The notes beneath the pieces are model-generated. The model was not told the DNA's origin. It saw only the letters and a program-made list of their open reading frames with translations, and made no database searches. From assembly GCA_030762935.1 (NCBI GenBank), contig CM060899.1:64406501-64470500 (forward strand): a DNA stretch of 64,000 nt, in the 5' to 3' direction. Positions 33,847-44,767 of the stretch are shown piece by piece. The translations under genes and the position numbers were made by a program. The stretch comes from Hymenopus coronatus. Taxonomy: Eukaryota; Arthropoda; Insecta; Mantodea; Hymenopodidae. The stretch's first letter is position 1, and the number at the start of each line of letters is the position of its first letter.

Positions 33847-34711
33847 TCTGACGTGTTCCATTCACACGACTTTCTCTATACCTCTGCAACAAATTATTGT
33901 TAAAAAGTTTATGCTTCTATTTAAATCATTAAAATGGAGAAAAATTAGCAGAAATAGTCTTATTACTTGCTTCCTTGTAAGTAGAAGCGTAATAAGGGAG
34001 TACCATAAGTTAAAGTGATGGTCAAAAGCTGGCTCCTTTGTTTGTATGGACACAAGTTCACAAAGTCCTGTATGAGAAAATTTTAATTTTTTTGTAGCTG
34101 AAACTAAAAACAAGGAATATCTCAAAAACAATCACCTCCACGAAAAAAACGTGTATAACATAAATTGTGTGTTTTAAAGCGCTCTACATTTGTTGTGGGG
34201 TAAGTTTTCGTCCATCTCTTACGGTTTAGCAGTTATGCAAAATTCCGTAAAATTGACCCAGAATAAAGTAGTCTTCAGAGGCTATTCCCAGAAAATTCAA
34301 AATATACATTTTATTTGCCAGATGAATATCTTTAATATATGATATTTTAATCAAAATCGTTAGAGCCATTTTTTAGAACATCAAAATTTTCGAAAAAAAA
34401 TTCTATGTAAAGGGTAGTTTGGGGTGGGGGGATTTTTCTCAAAATCTTCGTGTCCCATCCCTGGGACATACTAAACTTAAATACCAAGTTTGGTATTTTA
34501 CTGACTTTTCTTTTTTCAGTTATCGTGTTCACTGACACACGGACACACTGGCACACACACACACGCGAGCGGACCTTTTTCTGAAAATACTTTTTTGGAT
34601 ACAGGGGACCCTAAAACATATATTTCCGGTGAAATCTCGGTATCGAATTTTTGGTGGAGTGGAATACCTTCTCTATACCCTATGTATATCGTAGGTATAG
34701 AGAAAGTAAAA
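33847..34711 (+). mobile_element. HLE copy, full length, subtype A
   Basis: 5' TCTGACGTGTTCCATTCACA. TAAATACCAAGTTTGGTATTTT near 34479. CA tract 34553-34563. 3' end GTATAGAGAAAGTAAAAAG. Confidence 0.85.
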
Positions 34712-34755
34712 AGTTTATTCTTCTATCTATTTCATGCTAATCGAGATAAACATTA

Positions 34756-35595
34756 CAAGGTTATTCTAAATTAGTTACCTGATAGTAAAGCTAAATTATA
34801 CATAGTTATCTTACGTAGTTCATTTCCATTTTCCATTACATACATTGACATAACATTAAGTTTTATTTGCAATGTTTACAAATGTTCAATGCGACTCCCT
34901 TTTGTCACTCCGCAGATATCCTACCTATAAGACAGTTCATCCCAGATGCGCGTGATCTACCCGAGTTAATTCGTTGACGAAACCTATCCGGCAGTGGAGG
35001 GTTGTACACACTATCTTTAACGTAACCCCACAGATAAAAATTCAGCGGTGTTAAATCAGGAGATCGTAGAGGCCAGGCTACATTCCCACCACGTCCAATC
35101 CAAGCGGGAATGATGTGGGATAGGTATGTGGTGACATCATGGTGGTAATGAGGAGGTGCTCCATATTGTTGAAAAATGAAATTCTCTCTCATATCTTCTT
35201 TCAGCTGTGGTATCATGTAGTTTTGTAATATATCTAGATATGTGATGCCAGCCACAGTCTTCTCATAAAAAAGAACGGAGCTTAGCGCACAAAATACGTT
35301 TAGTTTTTGTGAGTTACGTATTTAAACCTGTGGGGGAGCTTTTTGATGCTCTGTACGAAAATTTAGTTTGATGTAAGACTCTATGGCGACTGCTTACTAG
35401 GCTCCGTTCCAGGTGTTGCGAGTGCTTCACATTTTCCCCGCCAGACGAGCAAGGAGTGCATGTAGCGAAGTCTGCCGGCCAGGTTTAAAACTTGATGATA
35501 TGACATAAGGTTTGATAAACATCTGAATAAATTTCCCTCAACAGTTTCGAAATAATTCATTCATACTTTCAGGTAACTAATTTAGAATAACCCTG
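34756..35595 (-). mobile_element. 840-bp IS630/Tc1/mariner-type transposon
   Basis: Inverted repeats of ~31 bp: left CAAGGTTATTCTAAATTAGT, right (reversed) CAGGGTTATTCTAAATTAGT, both continuing TACCTGA. TA flanks at 34754-34755 and 35596-35597. Removing the element restores the normal HLE sequence with one TA, a clean empty-site test. Contains a transposase remnant on the minus strand. Confidence 0.9.
34905..35255 (-). pseudogene. DDE transposase C-terminal remnant, catalytic residues lost
   Basis: Readable blocks: FIFQQYGAPPHYHHDV, WIGRGGNVAWPLRSPDLTPLN and FYLWGYVKDSVY, matching the IS630/Tc1/mariner superfamily pattern QQDGAPPH ... SPDLTPLDFFLWG. At both visible catalytic positions Asp is replaced: Tyr in QQY and Asn in PLN. 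These positions are separated by 40 residues, unlike DD34D mariner. The N-terminal half is deleted. It cannot be an active transposase, but the intact termini might still be mobilised in trans. Confidence 0.85.
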
Positions 35596-36236
35596 TAGAA
35601 GAAAGTTCCCTTACTTATTCCTTGTAAGTAGAAGGAAAATAGCAAAAGTACAGGCTAAAGCGATACAATTGATATGCCATTATATTTTCTTGCCAACAGT
35701 AAACAAACGAGAAACAAGAAGAGAGATGCCTTCCCGTCCGAGGAAAGTTTAAGTGTCTAAAAATTGTTAAAATAATCCGGAATACCTCGAAAACGGTTAA
35801 CTGCAAAACAAACATACATAACATTTTTACACAGTAAGTTTTGTCTATCTCTTATTGTATACCAGTTATACAAAAGTCATCCAGACTGAAGAGGTCTTCA
35901 GCGGCTATTCCCATAAAATTCAACATATAGAGCCATTTTTGAGAAAATCAAAATTTTCAAAAAACGATCATGTAAAGGGTAGTGTGGGGGAGATTGTCTT
36001 GAAATTCTTCATCCTTGGAAGATAGCACACCTAAGCACCAAGTTTGGTATTTAACAGTCTTTTCGTTTATGAGTTATGTTGTCCACAGACAACACAAGGA
36101 GTTTTTATAAAAATGCTCTTTTTTTTAGAATCAGAGAGTCCTAAAACATGTATTTCCGGTGAAATATGGGTATCGATTTTGGGTGCATTACAATACCTTC
36201 TCTATACAATATAAACATACTACACAAGAGAAAGTA

Positions 36237-37113
36237 AATGTGTTTTATTCACATAATTTTCTCTATACGAACTATGCACAATGTATAGAGAAGGTATTGT
36301 ATTGTACACAAAAATTCAATACCGAGATTTCATCGGAAATACATGATTTGAGACTCCCTGAATCTAAAAAAAGCATTTTTAGAAAAATGTCCATGTGTGT
36401 CTGTGTGCCTGTGGGCAGCATAGCGCAAAAACGAAAGAACCGTTAAAGCCCAAACTTGGTATTTACGTTTGGTATCTTCCAAGGATGCGACTCGAAGATT
36501 TTCAAGAAAATCCCCCCACCCCAAACTAACCTTTACATGGAAAAAATTACGAAAATTTTGATTTTCTAAAAAATGGCTATAACAATTTTGATTAAAATAT
36601 CATATATTAAATATATTTACCTGAAAAATAAAATGTATATTTTGTATTTTCTGGTAATAGCCTCTGAAGACTACTTTATTCTGGGTCAATTTTACGGAAT
36701 TTTACATAACTGCTAAACCGTAAGCGATGGTCAAAAACTTACTACACAACAAATTTAGAGCACTTTAAAACACACAATTTATGTTACATACATTTTTTTC
36801 GTGGAGTTGATTGTTTTGGAGATATTCCTTGTTTTTAATTTCAGCTATAAAAAAACATACTTTTCTCATACAGGACTTTCTGAACTTGTGTCCATGCAAA
36901 CAAATGAACTTCAGTTACATAGCAACCAGCTTTTGACTATCATTTTAACCTATGGTACTCCCTTATTTCGCTTCTACTTACAAGGAAATAAGTAATAAGA
37001 CTGCTTCTGTTAATTTTTCTCACTTAGCATGAAGTAAATAGAAGCATTAGCTTTTTAACAATAATTTGTTGCAGATATGTAGAGAAAGTCCTGTGAATGG
37101 AACACATCAGATT
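36237..37113 (-). mobile_element. HLE copy, full length, with fused foreign 5' end
   Basis: 36237-36262 is a plus-strand HLE 5' end (ATGTGTTTTATTCACATAAT) running through TTTCTCTA straight into the minus copy's hairpin (CGAACTATGCACAATGTATAGAG). Then internal block, A core and 5' end GTCCTGTGAATGGAACACAT. Confidence 0.75.
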
Positions 37114-37116
37114 TTT

Positions 37117-37233
37117 AGAATCAGGGGGTCTTAAAACAGGTATTTACGGTGAAATCTAGGTATCGATTTTTATGTACATTACAATACCTTCTCTGTACAC
37201 CATAAACATAGTACAAAAGAGAAAGTAAAAATC
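37117..37233 (+). mobile_element. HLE 3'-terminal fragment
   Basis: AGAATCAGGGGGTCTTAAAA to ACAAAAGAGAAAGTAAAAA. Closely like the 3' end at 36125-36236, sharing the unusual CAC(A/C)ATAAACATA hairpin. Confidence 0.7.
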
Positions 37234-37805
37234 TGTTGTATAGTCCTATTACTTGTATACTTGTGAATAAAAGAAAGAAATGTCTGATGTGTTCCACTCA
37301 CGTGACTTTCTCTACCCATTATGCAAACTAACTATTCTTAAAAAGAAATTCTTTTATCTACATCATACTAATGCAAAATACTAGATTCCTTGCAAGCAGC
37401 AGGGAAACATTTCTGAAGTCATATCCTATGAGAACAATTGAAGTTCGGTTCACTTTACAACGCCAGCAGTAAACAAAAATGAGATATAAGGAGACGTAAC
37501 TTCCTTTAAACTGGAAACCAATAACATGAATATCTCAGAAACTTTCAACTGTACAACAAAAATACAAATTACATAAATTGTGCGTTTTAACGAGTTCTAC
37601 ATATATGCACAGTAAGTTTTTGTCTATTTCTTTACCAGTTATGCAAAATTTATCCAGAACATACAGGGCCTTTTGAGAAAATAAAAATGATCGATAAAGT
37701 TTTAATGGGGGAATTTGTTCAAATCTTTGTGTCACGCTTTTGAGAGGTGTTGAACTTAAATTCCAAGTTCGGTATTTAACCAACTTTTCGTTTTTCAATT
37801 ACGCT

Positions 37806-37808
<3 letters not shown>

Positions 37809-37850
<42 letters not shown>

Positions 37851-37862
37851 CACATACGCACA
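37809..37862 (+). repeat. (CA)n microsatellite of an HLE
   Basis: Longest CA tract in the window, lightly interrupted (CGCACA, TACGCA). Confidence 0.95.
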
Positions 37863-38655
37863 CCACCGAGATGGCTCAGAAGTTCCGCATGATACTCGCA
37901 TTCAGGAGGTCGTGGGGTCGATTCCCCGCGGCCGATCTCTCTAACCCATGGATTTTTTTCCGGGTCTTACCGGGTCATTAGGCGAATGCTGGGGAGGTTT
38001 CTTCATTCCCCCAAACATTCCTGTCCCTTCATTTCATCTTTATTCCACCCAACTTTCATGGTTTCCGCAAGGTCAGCAGCGTTGGCACTCTCCCATGGTG
38101 GTGACTGGAAATTCAGTCGCCCTCCGTAGTGTAATGGTTACCATGCTAACTTCATATGCCCAAGGTAGCGGGTTCAAACCCGGCGGAGGACGATGGATTT
38201 TTTCGGGTGTAAAAATCCTTAGCATGGCTTCCTTCGGAAGGAAAGTAAAGCCGTTGGCCCCGTGTCGTAGATTTACGGTACGTAAAAGAACCTCAAGCCT
38301 GATAAGAGAGGCATCTGAGCAAAATTAAGCGGTATTTCACGCCCAATTAAAAATGGGACGCTGAGAACCATAGTAGTTAAAGAGCGTCCATAAATAACAC
38401 GCCATTTCATTTCTGGAAATGCAACTCTCAGTGGTGGGATAGTGTTGAAAGTCTTCTGTAGACTCGGTAAGTTTGGTCAGACCTGAGCTACAGGCTCTTA
38501 GCTCTCCCCGCGTCGAGGTGAAGAACTGTTTGGAATGTTATGGACCTTCCACGGTGGCTCTTCCCCGCTTTTTGGTTTCGGCCGCCCTTTAAAATTATTC
38601 TCATCTCATCCTATCCTCCTGGGGGTTTGACTAGAATAAGTCGCTTGCTTCACGC
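37863..38655 (+). mobile_element. SINE-5 (tRNA-derived) containing SINE-2
   Basis: Head CCGAGATGGCTCAGAAGTTC (A box), GTGGGGTCGATTCCCCGCGG (B box). The body includes TTCCGGGTCTTACCGGGTCA. Interrupted at 38116-38412 by SINE-2, then continues to about CACGCGACATT. Right-hand 230 bp assigned by position only. Confidence 0.7.
38116..38412 (+). mobile_element. SINE-2 copy 1, complete, with target duplication
   Basis: Head GTCGCCCTCCGTAGTGTAAT, B-box GCGGGTTCAAACCCGG. The body has GGCTTCCTTCGGAAGG and ends near CACGCCATTTCATTT. Flanks CTGGAAATTCA (38105-38115) and CTGGAAATGCA (38413-38423) are an 11-bp target duplication with one mismatch. Confidence 0.9.
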
Positions 38656-38817
38656 GACATTACACACACACCTTACGGACCTTTTTCTAAAAATGATTCC
38701 TTTTGGGTTCAGGGAGCTCAAAATATGTATTTCCAGTGAGATATCGATAAGGAATTTTGGGTGGAAAATAATACTTTTTGCTTCCTTTATATATAATACA
38801 TTGTGGAGAAACTGAAC

Positions 38818-39448
38818 AAATACATTTTTATTATTTCGAATGTAATATTTTCTGAAATTACTATTTAAAGGTCGCGCTTCTACGCGTGGGAGATCTATAT
38901 AGGTATACGTTTTCGAGGATAACTGTACAAAGTTGGGAACGCACAAGTTTCATCATAAAATCGATGCGGACATAAATTGGCTACCACCCGCTTGGTGGTA
39001 GCGTGTTAACGATTACTTAAGGCCATAGTCTCCCCTTCTATTGTGATTCCGTTACGAAGAGCATGCTCAGCAAATTCACCAACAGACCATACCGCCTGGA
39101 AGGCAACTTAATGCATTCCTTCTAATATGTGCTTCATAGAAGCATCACAAACAAAAAATTCTATTAGCATTTTCTTCTTTGATCAGCCGATATAGGAAAA
39201 ATAAAAGTTTTTGTTCCAAACGGAGTGCGTACTTCCAGGAAAATGCACTTGTAAGATGCGTAGAGTAACGTATTTCTGATATTAGTTTCAGTAGTATCAT
39301 CACACAGAATTTCGAAATAATTAAATCATTTAAAAGCATTGAAGAAATATTCCGAGCAGCCTATTCAGACTTGCGTTGAGGTTGGTCAGGTTAATGAACT
39401 GGCTTCTGGATGTAAACACGTCGGTTGCTTGCAAACACGACGCAGGTT
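38818..39448. other. Unique island
   Basis: About 630 bp. Includes a 9-bp-stem hairpin GCTACCACC-CGCTT-GGTGGTAGC at 38980-39002. No gene recognised. Confidence 0.5.
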
Positions 39449-39642
39449 ATTTTTTTTTTTTTTTTGGTAGTGTTTAACATCCGCTTTAACTACTTATGGT
39501 AGCAGCACCGGTGGAATGCGATGGCGGGAGAAACCGGAGTACCCGGAGAAAACCCGCCCCAGCGCCGCTTTACCACCACAAATCTCAAATGCGGTCGCTT
39601 AGGATCGCACCCCGGCCGTCTAGGTAAGAGGCGAGTGATCTA
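39449..39642 (-). mobile_element. SINE-6, tRNA-derived, with A-tail
   Basis: Minus-strand tRNA-like TAGATCACTCGCCTCTTACC ... GGCCGGGGTGCGATCC. The body contains GGGTTTTCTCCGGGTACTCC. The T-run at 39449-39466 is the reversed poly-A tail. Confidence 0.75.
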
Positions 39643-39771
39643 AGCAGAGATTTAGAGAAAGTCATGTGATTCTGTTCTCCTGAAACAGTACTGTTTACTT
39701 TACAACAGGTTCGTTTACCTCTCCCCCTGCGTTTTTATCAATCACTTGTTTTGATTTGACGAGATGGTCGG
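39643..39771. other. Spacer with HLE 5'-end scrap
   Basis: 39643-39670 (GCAGAGATTTAGAGAAAGTC) is an HLE 5' end on the minus strand. The rest is unassigned. Confidence 0.5.
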
Positions 39772-40496
39772 TTTAAAACTGAAATCATTCACAAGGAATA
39801 TCTCGAAAATGGCCATCTCCACGAAAAAAATGCATATGGTATAAATGTGTGTTTTAGCGAGATCTACATGGTTTGTGAAGTAAGTATTTGTCTATTTCTT
39901 ACGGTTTACCAGTTATACAAAATCTAGAGGTGTTCAGAGGCTATTCCCAGAAAATTCAAGATATATATTTTATTTGCCAAGTAAATTTCTTAGGTATAAA
40001 AGGTTTCAATCAAAATCGTTAGAGCCGTTTTTGAGAAAATGAAAATTTTTGAAATTTTTTCCATGTAGAGCGCAGTTTGCGGTGGGGGTATTTTCTTGAA
40101 AATCATCGTGACACGTCCTTGAAAGATACCAAACTTGGTATTTAAGTCTTTTCGTTTTTGAGCTATGCTGTCCACACACACACACACACACGGACATTTT
40201 TCTAAAAAATGCTTTCATTGGATTTAGGGGGTCTCATAACATGGTATTTCCGGTGAAATCTCGGTATCGAATTTTTGGGTGCATTACAATACCTTCTCTA
40301 TACACTATGTATACATATCTACAGGGTATTACTGAACTATACCGAAATATTTTCACAGCATATGTAGATTACTTAAATAAGTAATTTGAGATAGGAGACT
40401 TCTGGTCTCTTTATTGAAATTTTGAAGTAATGGCTATAAGTTTCTGAAGTGCCAGTACGCCATGTATCGCGGCACTGCGTCTGGAATGAAAATATA

Positions 40497-40530
<34 letters not shown>

Positions 40531-40996
40531 TTTTTTCAATGACAGGAATAGAACTCATATCCATTGGGTTAGCAGCTTCCCGCGTTACGCATTAAGCCAC
40601 CAGAGTAGTTGAAAAAACGCCTCCAGAAAAGGCTACATAGCTCAAGAATGTAGTTAATAAATGCTCAGTGTCGCACTTTCAAGTGATTAGTTCGAGATTT
40701 TACAGATTTTTGCGACATTAAATCTTGAGAACGCTAGTAACGAGCTGCTAAAAATTGATATTTCTATACTCGGGCAGCAGTTTTAAATTCATTCTAAGCC
40801 ATATTTTTTAACCTCCTTTGCCTTAACACCGACTTATCAGCACCTGATACCCACACATTTAACGCTATGTAGCTGTGTTATGTTTATTCGGGGACCATGC
40901 ATCGCCGATCTCAAATTACTTATATCACTCACGTGCTCAATATCACAAATTATTTCGGTGTAGTTCATTAACACATATATAGTACGGATAGAAAAA
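39772..40996 (+). mobile_element. HLE 3' portion, hairpin split by a TIR element
   Basis: Starts at TTAAAACTGAAATCATTCAC. TTACGG motif present. The 3' hairpin first half CACTATGTATACATA ends at ~40319 and the second half TATATAGTACGGATAGAAA resumes at 40976. The intervening 655 bp are an insertion. Confidence 0.75.
40320..40975. mobile_element. TIR element (~655 bp) with tRNA-like core
   Basis: Ends form an imperfect inverted repeat: ACAGGGTATTACTGAACTAT at left, and the reverse of TAGTTCATTAACACATATAT at right. The interior holds an (AAT)n tract (40497-40528). It also holds a minus-strand tRNA-like segment (TGGCTTAATGCGTAACG, then GAGTTCTATTCCTG) near 40550-40605. No transposase. A partial second copy lies at 62103-62556. 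Confidence 0.65.
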
Positions 40997-41889
40997 ACCT
41001 GATGTATTACACTCACATGAGTTTCTCTAGGAGTTCTACAAACTTCTTACACAAGATTATTCTTCCTTCTGCACCTTGCTAATCGAGGTACTCATTAGCA
41101 CAATGTTCTTATTACTTAGTTCCGTATAAGTAGGAAGAAAATAAGGGAATACACAAGGCTAAATCGATTGTCAAATGTTTTAAAAGCCGTCGTTACGCGA
41201 TTGTCATAACAAATCGATTCTTTTCTTGGCCAGGAGTAGAACAAAAGAAAAACGGACACTCCCGTCTGAGAAAAGTATAAGTACTTCACAACTGAATCTA
41301 ATACCAATGAATGCCTCGGAAACGGTAAGCTCCACGAGAAAAAAGTATATTACGTAACTTGTACTTAAAAAGAAACCTACATTTTTTTATAGTAAGTTTT
41401 GGTCTATCTCTTACGGTTTACTAGTTATGCCAAATTAGGCAAAATTCATCCAGAATAAACAGGTCTTCAGAAGCTATTCCGAAAATTCAAGATATACATT
41501 TTATTTGTCAGGTAAATATCTTTAATATACGATATTTTAATCAAAATCGTTAGAGCCATTTTTTAGAATATCAACATTTTCGAAAAAAGTTCCATGTAAA
41601 GGGTAGTTTGGTGTGGGGGGATTTTTCTCAAAATCTTCGTGTCGCATCCCTGGAAGATACTAAACTTAAATACCAGGTTTGGTATTTTAGCTACTATTCG
41701 TTTTTGAGATATCGCGTTCACAGACACACGAACACACACACAGACGGACCTTTTTCAGAAAATGCTTTTTATGGACACAGGGGGACCTAAAACAAATATT
41801 TCCGGTGAAATCTCGGTATCGAATTCTTTGGTGGAATACAATACTTCTCTATGCCTATGTACATTGTATATACGGGCCTAGAGAAAGTA
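40997..41889 (+). mobile_element. HLE copy, subtype B, full length
   Basis: 5' CCTGATGTATTACACTCACA, then TTTCTCTAGGAGTTC. 3' hairpin CCTATGTACATTGTATATACGGG then CCTAGAGAAAGT. The 5' CTAGG and 3' CCTAG are complementary, a B-type covariation. Confidence 0.88.
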
Positions 41890-41895
41890 AAAAAA

Positions 41896-42655
41896 TCTGA
41901 TGTGTACCATTCACATACTTTCTCTATATCCTTACAACAAATTATTCTTAAAACGCTTATACTTCTATTTACTTTCTGCCAATCAGAAACAAATAGCAGA
42001 AATAGCCTTATTACTTGCTTCCTTGTAAGTAGAAGCGAAATAAGGGACAACCAGAGATTAAAATAATAGTCAAAAGCTGGTTATTATGTCAATGAAGTTC
42101 CTTTGTTTATATGGATAGGAGTTCACAAGCTCCTGTATGAGAAAAGTATACGTTTTTCATAGCAGAAACCAAAAATAAGGAATATCTCAAAAACGACGAA
42201 CTCCACGAAAAAAATGTATATAACGTAAATTGTGTGCTTTAATGTGCTCTACATTTTTGTGGAGAGAGCTTTAGTACATCTCTTTCGGTTTAGCAGTTAT
42301 TCAAAATTCAGTAAAATTCATCCAGAATAAACTACTCTTCAGAGGCTATTTCCAGAAAATTCAAGACATACATTTTATTTGTCCGATAAATATCTTTAAT
42401 ATACGAACTTCTAATCAAAATCGTTAGAGCCATTTTTGAGAAAGTCAACATTTTCGAAAAAAGTTCTATGTAAAGGGTAGTAGGGGGTGTGGAGATTTTT
42501 CTCAAAATCTTCGTGTAGCATCCTTGGGAGATACTAAATTTAAATACCAAGTTTGGTATTTTACCGACTTCTCGTTTTTGAGTTATCGTGTTCACAGACA
42601 CACGGACACACACACACACACACACACGCATGGACCTTTTTGTGAAAATGCTTTT
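41896..42655 (+). mobile_element. HLE copy, subtype A, 3' hairpin missing
   Basis: 5' TCTGATGTGTACCATTCACA directly after the previous copy's 3' end. Palindrome near 42541. CA tract 42604-42629. Ends in a T-run where an opposite-strand hairpin begins. Confidence 0.8.
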
Positions 42656-42793
42656 TTACTTTCTCTATACGCACTATGTACATAGTGAATAGAGAAAATA
42701 TTGCACTCCACCAAAAAATTCGATACTGAGATTTCACCGGAAATATATGTTTTAGGGTCCCCTTTATCTAACAAAAGCATTTTTACAAAAATA

Positions 42794-42834
<41 letters not shown>

Positions 42835-43496
42835 GTGTGTCCATGAACACGATAACTCAAAAACGAAAAGTCGGTAAAATACCAAACTTGGTATTTAAGT
42901 TTAGTATCTTCCAGGGATGCGACACGAAGATTTTGAGAAAAATCCCTCCATCCCAAACTACCCTTTACATGAAACATTTTTCGAAAATTTTGATTTTCTC
43001 AAAAATGGCTCAAACGATTTTGATTAAAATATCATATATTAAAGATATTTACCTGACAAATAAAATGTATATTTTGAATTTTCTGGGAATAGCCTCTGAA
43101 GACTGCTTTATTCTGGATGAATTTTGCATAACTACTAAACCGTAAGAGATGGACAAAAACTTAACACACAGAAAATGTAGAGCACGTTAAAACACACAAT
43201 TTATGTTGTATACATTTTTTTCATGGAGTTAATCGTTTTTGAGATATTCCTATATCTTGGTTTCAGCTTTGAAAAACTTATACTTTTCTCATACAGAAAT
43301 TTGTCAACTCCTGTCCACACAAACAAAGGAACATCAGTCACATAGCAACCAGCTTTTGGCTTTCATTTTAACCTATGGTACTCCCTTATTCCGCCTGTAT
43401 TTACAATAAAGCAAGGAATAAGATTATTTCTGCTATTAACAATAATTTGTTACAGAAAGATAGAGAAAGTCATATGAATGGAACACATCAGATTTT
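42656..43496 (-). mobile_element. HLE copy, full length, subtype A
   Basis: Hairpin core CACTATGTACATAGTG is perfect. (GT)n 42797-42832. Palindrome near 42881. 5' end GTCATATGAATGGAACACAT. Contains the longest recurrent frame (114 codons, 42801-43145). Confidence 0.88.
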
Positions 43497-43591
43497 TTGG
43501 ATATTAGGGACCCTAAATCATATATTTCCGGTGAAATCTCGGTATCGAATTTTTGGGTACACTATGTACATAGTGCGTGTAGAGAAAGTAT
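43497..43591 (+). mobile_element. HLE 3'-terminal fragment
   Basis: GGGACCCTAAATCATATATT, TTTCCGGTGAAATCTCGG and hairpin CACTATGTACATAGTGCGTG, GTAGAGAAAGT. A short internal deletion brings GGGTA next to CACTATG. Confidence 0.75.
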
Positions 43592-43880
43592 ATCTGTGAC
43601 TTATAATGTTAAACATAACAAAGGTCTTTGTAGAGACTAATTTTTATTTTCGGCACCGGAAATATGTTTGCTGAAAATCTGCTTGTAATGCAGGAAGTAG
43701 ACATCGGAGGCTTGGTAAACTGTCCCGTGAATGAAACAAGCTTTACTCTTCTTGTGCTTCCGCCAGGTGGCTACACTGTGTATATAATACAACACACAAG
43801 AGCAAGTTCAAGGCTATAGCGGAAACAGTTCTCATTCATACAACTTTCTCAGCCATTCTTCAACAAACTATACATACAAA
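43592..43880. other. Unique spacer
   Basis: About 290 bp, no recognised feature. Confidence 0.5.
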
Positions 43881-44367
43881 TCTGATGTGTTCCATTCACA
43901 TGACTTTCTCTATATCTCTGCAACAAATTATTGTTAAAAAGCTTATGCTTCTATTTACTTCATGCTAATCGAGAAAAAATTAGCACAAATAGCCTTATTA
44001 CATGCTTCCTTGTAAGTAGACGCCAAATAAGGGAGTGCCATAGATTAAATTGATAGTTAAAAGCTGGTTGCTATGTGACTGAAATTCCTTTGTATGGACA
44101 GCAGTTGATAAATTGCTGTATGAGGAAAATATGTTTTTCATAGCAGAAACCAAAAAAGGAATGCCTCAAAAACGATGAACTCCCTGAAAAAAATGTATAT
44201 AACATAAATTGTGTGTTTTAGCGTGCTCTACTTTTTGTGTAGTAAGTTTTTGTCATCTCTTACGGTTTAGCAGGTATTCAAAATTCCGTAAAATTCATCC
44301 AGAATAAACTACTCTTCAGAGGCTATTCTCAGAAAATTCAAAATATACATTTTATTTGTCAGGTAAA
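43881..44367 (+). mobile_element. HLE 5' half
   Basis: 5' TCTGATGTGTTCCATTCACA. A core. TTACGG motif. Stops at TTTGTCAGGTAAATAG, merging into the 5' end of a minus-strand copy. Confidence 0.75.
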
Positions 44368-44433
44368 TAGAAGAATAAGCTTTTTAACAATAATTTATTG
44401 CTGAGTTGTAGAGAAAGTCAAGTGACAGGAACA
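44368..44433 (-). mobile_element. HLE 5'-terminal fragment
   Basis: AGAAGAATAAGCTTTTTAAC to GTAGAGAAAGTCAAGTGACA, ACACATCAGA. Fused through the shared GTAAATAGAAG-like bases to the previous plus copy. Confidence 0.65.
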
Positions 44434-44755
44434 CATCAGACATTTTTTGTGGAGTTGGCCATTTTTGAGATACTCCTTGTTATTAGTTTCAGCTTTAAGA
44501 TACTTAAACTTTTCACATAGAGGAATTTGTCAAGTTCGATATGTAAAGAAATTGATTTCAACCACATGCCATCCAGCTTTTAAAAGATTGGACTATGTTT
44601 TAGCCTTGTGTACTCTCTTATTTTTCCCTACTTACAAGACAGCATTTCTGCTATGGTTTTTCTCGATTAGCATGAAGTAAATAGGAGAATAAGCTTTTTA
44701 ACAGTTATTCCTTACTGAGAAGTAGAGAAAGTCATGTGAATGGAGCACATCAGTG
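44434..44755 (-). mobile_element. HLE short form, subtype C
   Basis: Starts at the T-run then GTGGAGTTGGCCATTTTTGA (recurrent breakpoint). C core (AAAGAAATTGATTTCAACCA). Intact 5' end GTCATGTGAATGGAGCACAT. Confidence 0.75.
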
Positions 44756-44767
44756 TTTTTAATCAAT

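Larger units (their letters stand above)
34712..36236 (+). mobile_element. HLE copy interrupted by a TA-target transposon
   Basis: The 5' terminus is missing; it starts TTTATTCTTCTATCTATTTC. Interrupted exactly within CATTA|GAAG at 34755/35596. It resumes with a B-like core and ends at a hairpin remnant CACAAGAGAAAGT. Confidence 0.8.
37283..38817 (+). mobile_element. HLE copy split by SINEs inside its CA tract
   Basis: 5' TCTGATGTGTTCCACTCACG. Core deleted and diverged. Long CA tract at 37809-37862. SINEs 37863-38655. Then TTACACACACACCTTACGG and the 3' block. The hairpin is badly degraded (TTTATATATAATACATTG). Confidence 0.75.

Noticed and set aside
37948..38328. 126-codon plus-strand frame
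   Set aside because: Spans the SINE-5/SINE-2 boundary; fortuitous frame in tRNA-derived repeats.
38980..39002. Short hairpin GCTACCACC/GGTGGTAGC as a terminator or microRNA
   Set aside because: Only a 9-bp stem in non-coding DNA; resembles a scrap of SINE-3 tRNA head; no further support.
42797..42885. Cys/Val-rich and His/Thr-rich small frames (VCVCV, HTHTH)
   Set aside because: Microsatellite translations at the HLE GT/CA tract, present wherever the tract is long.
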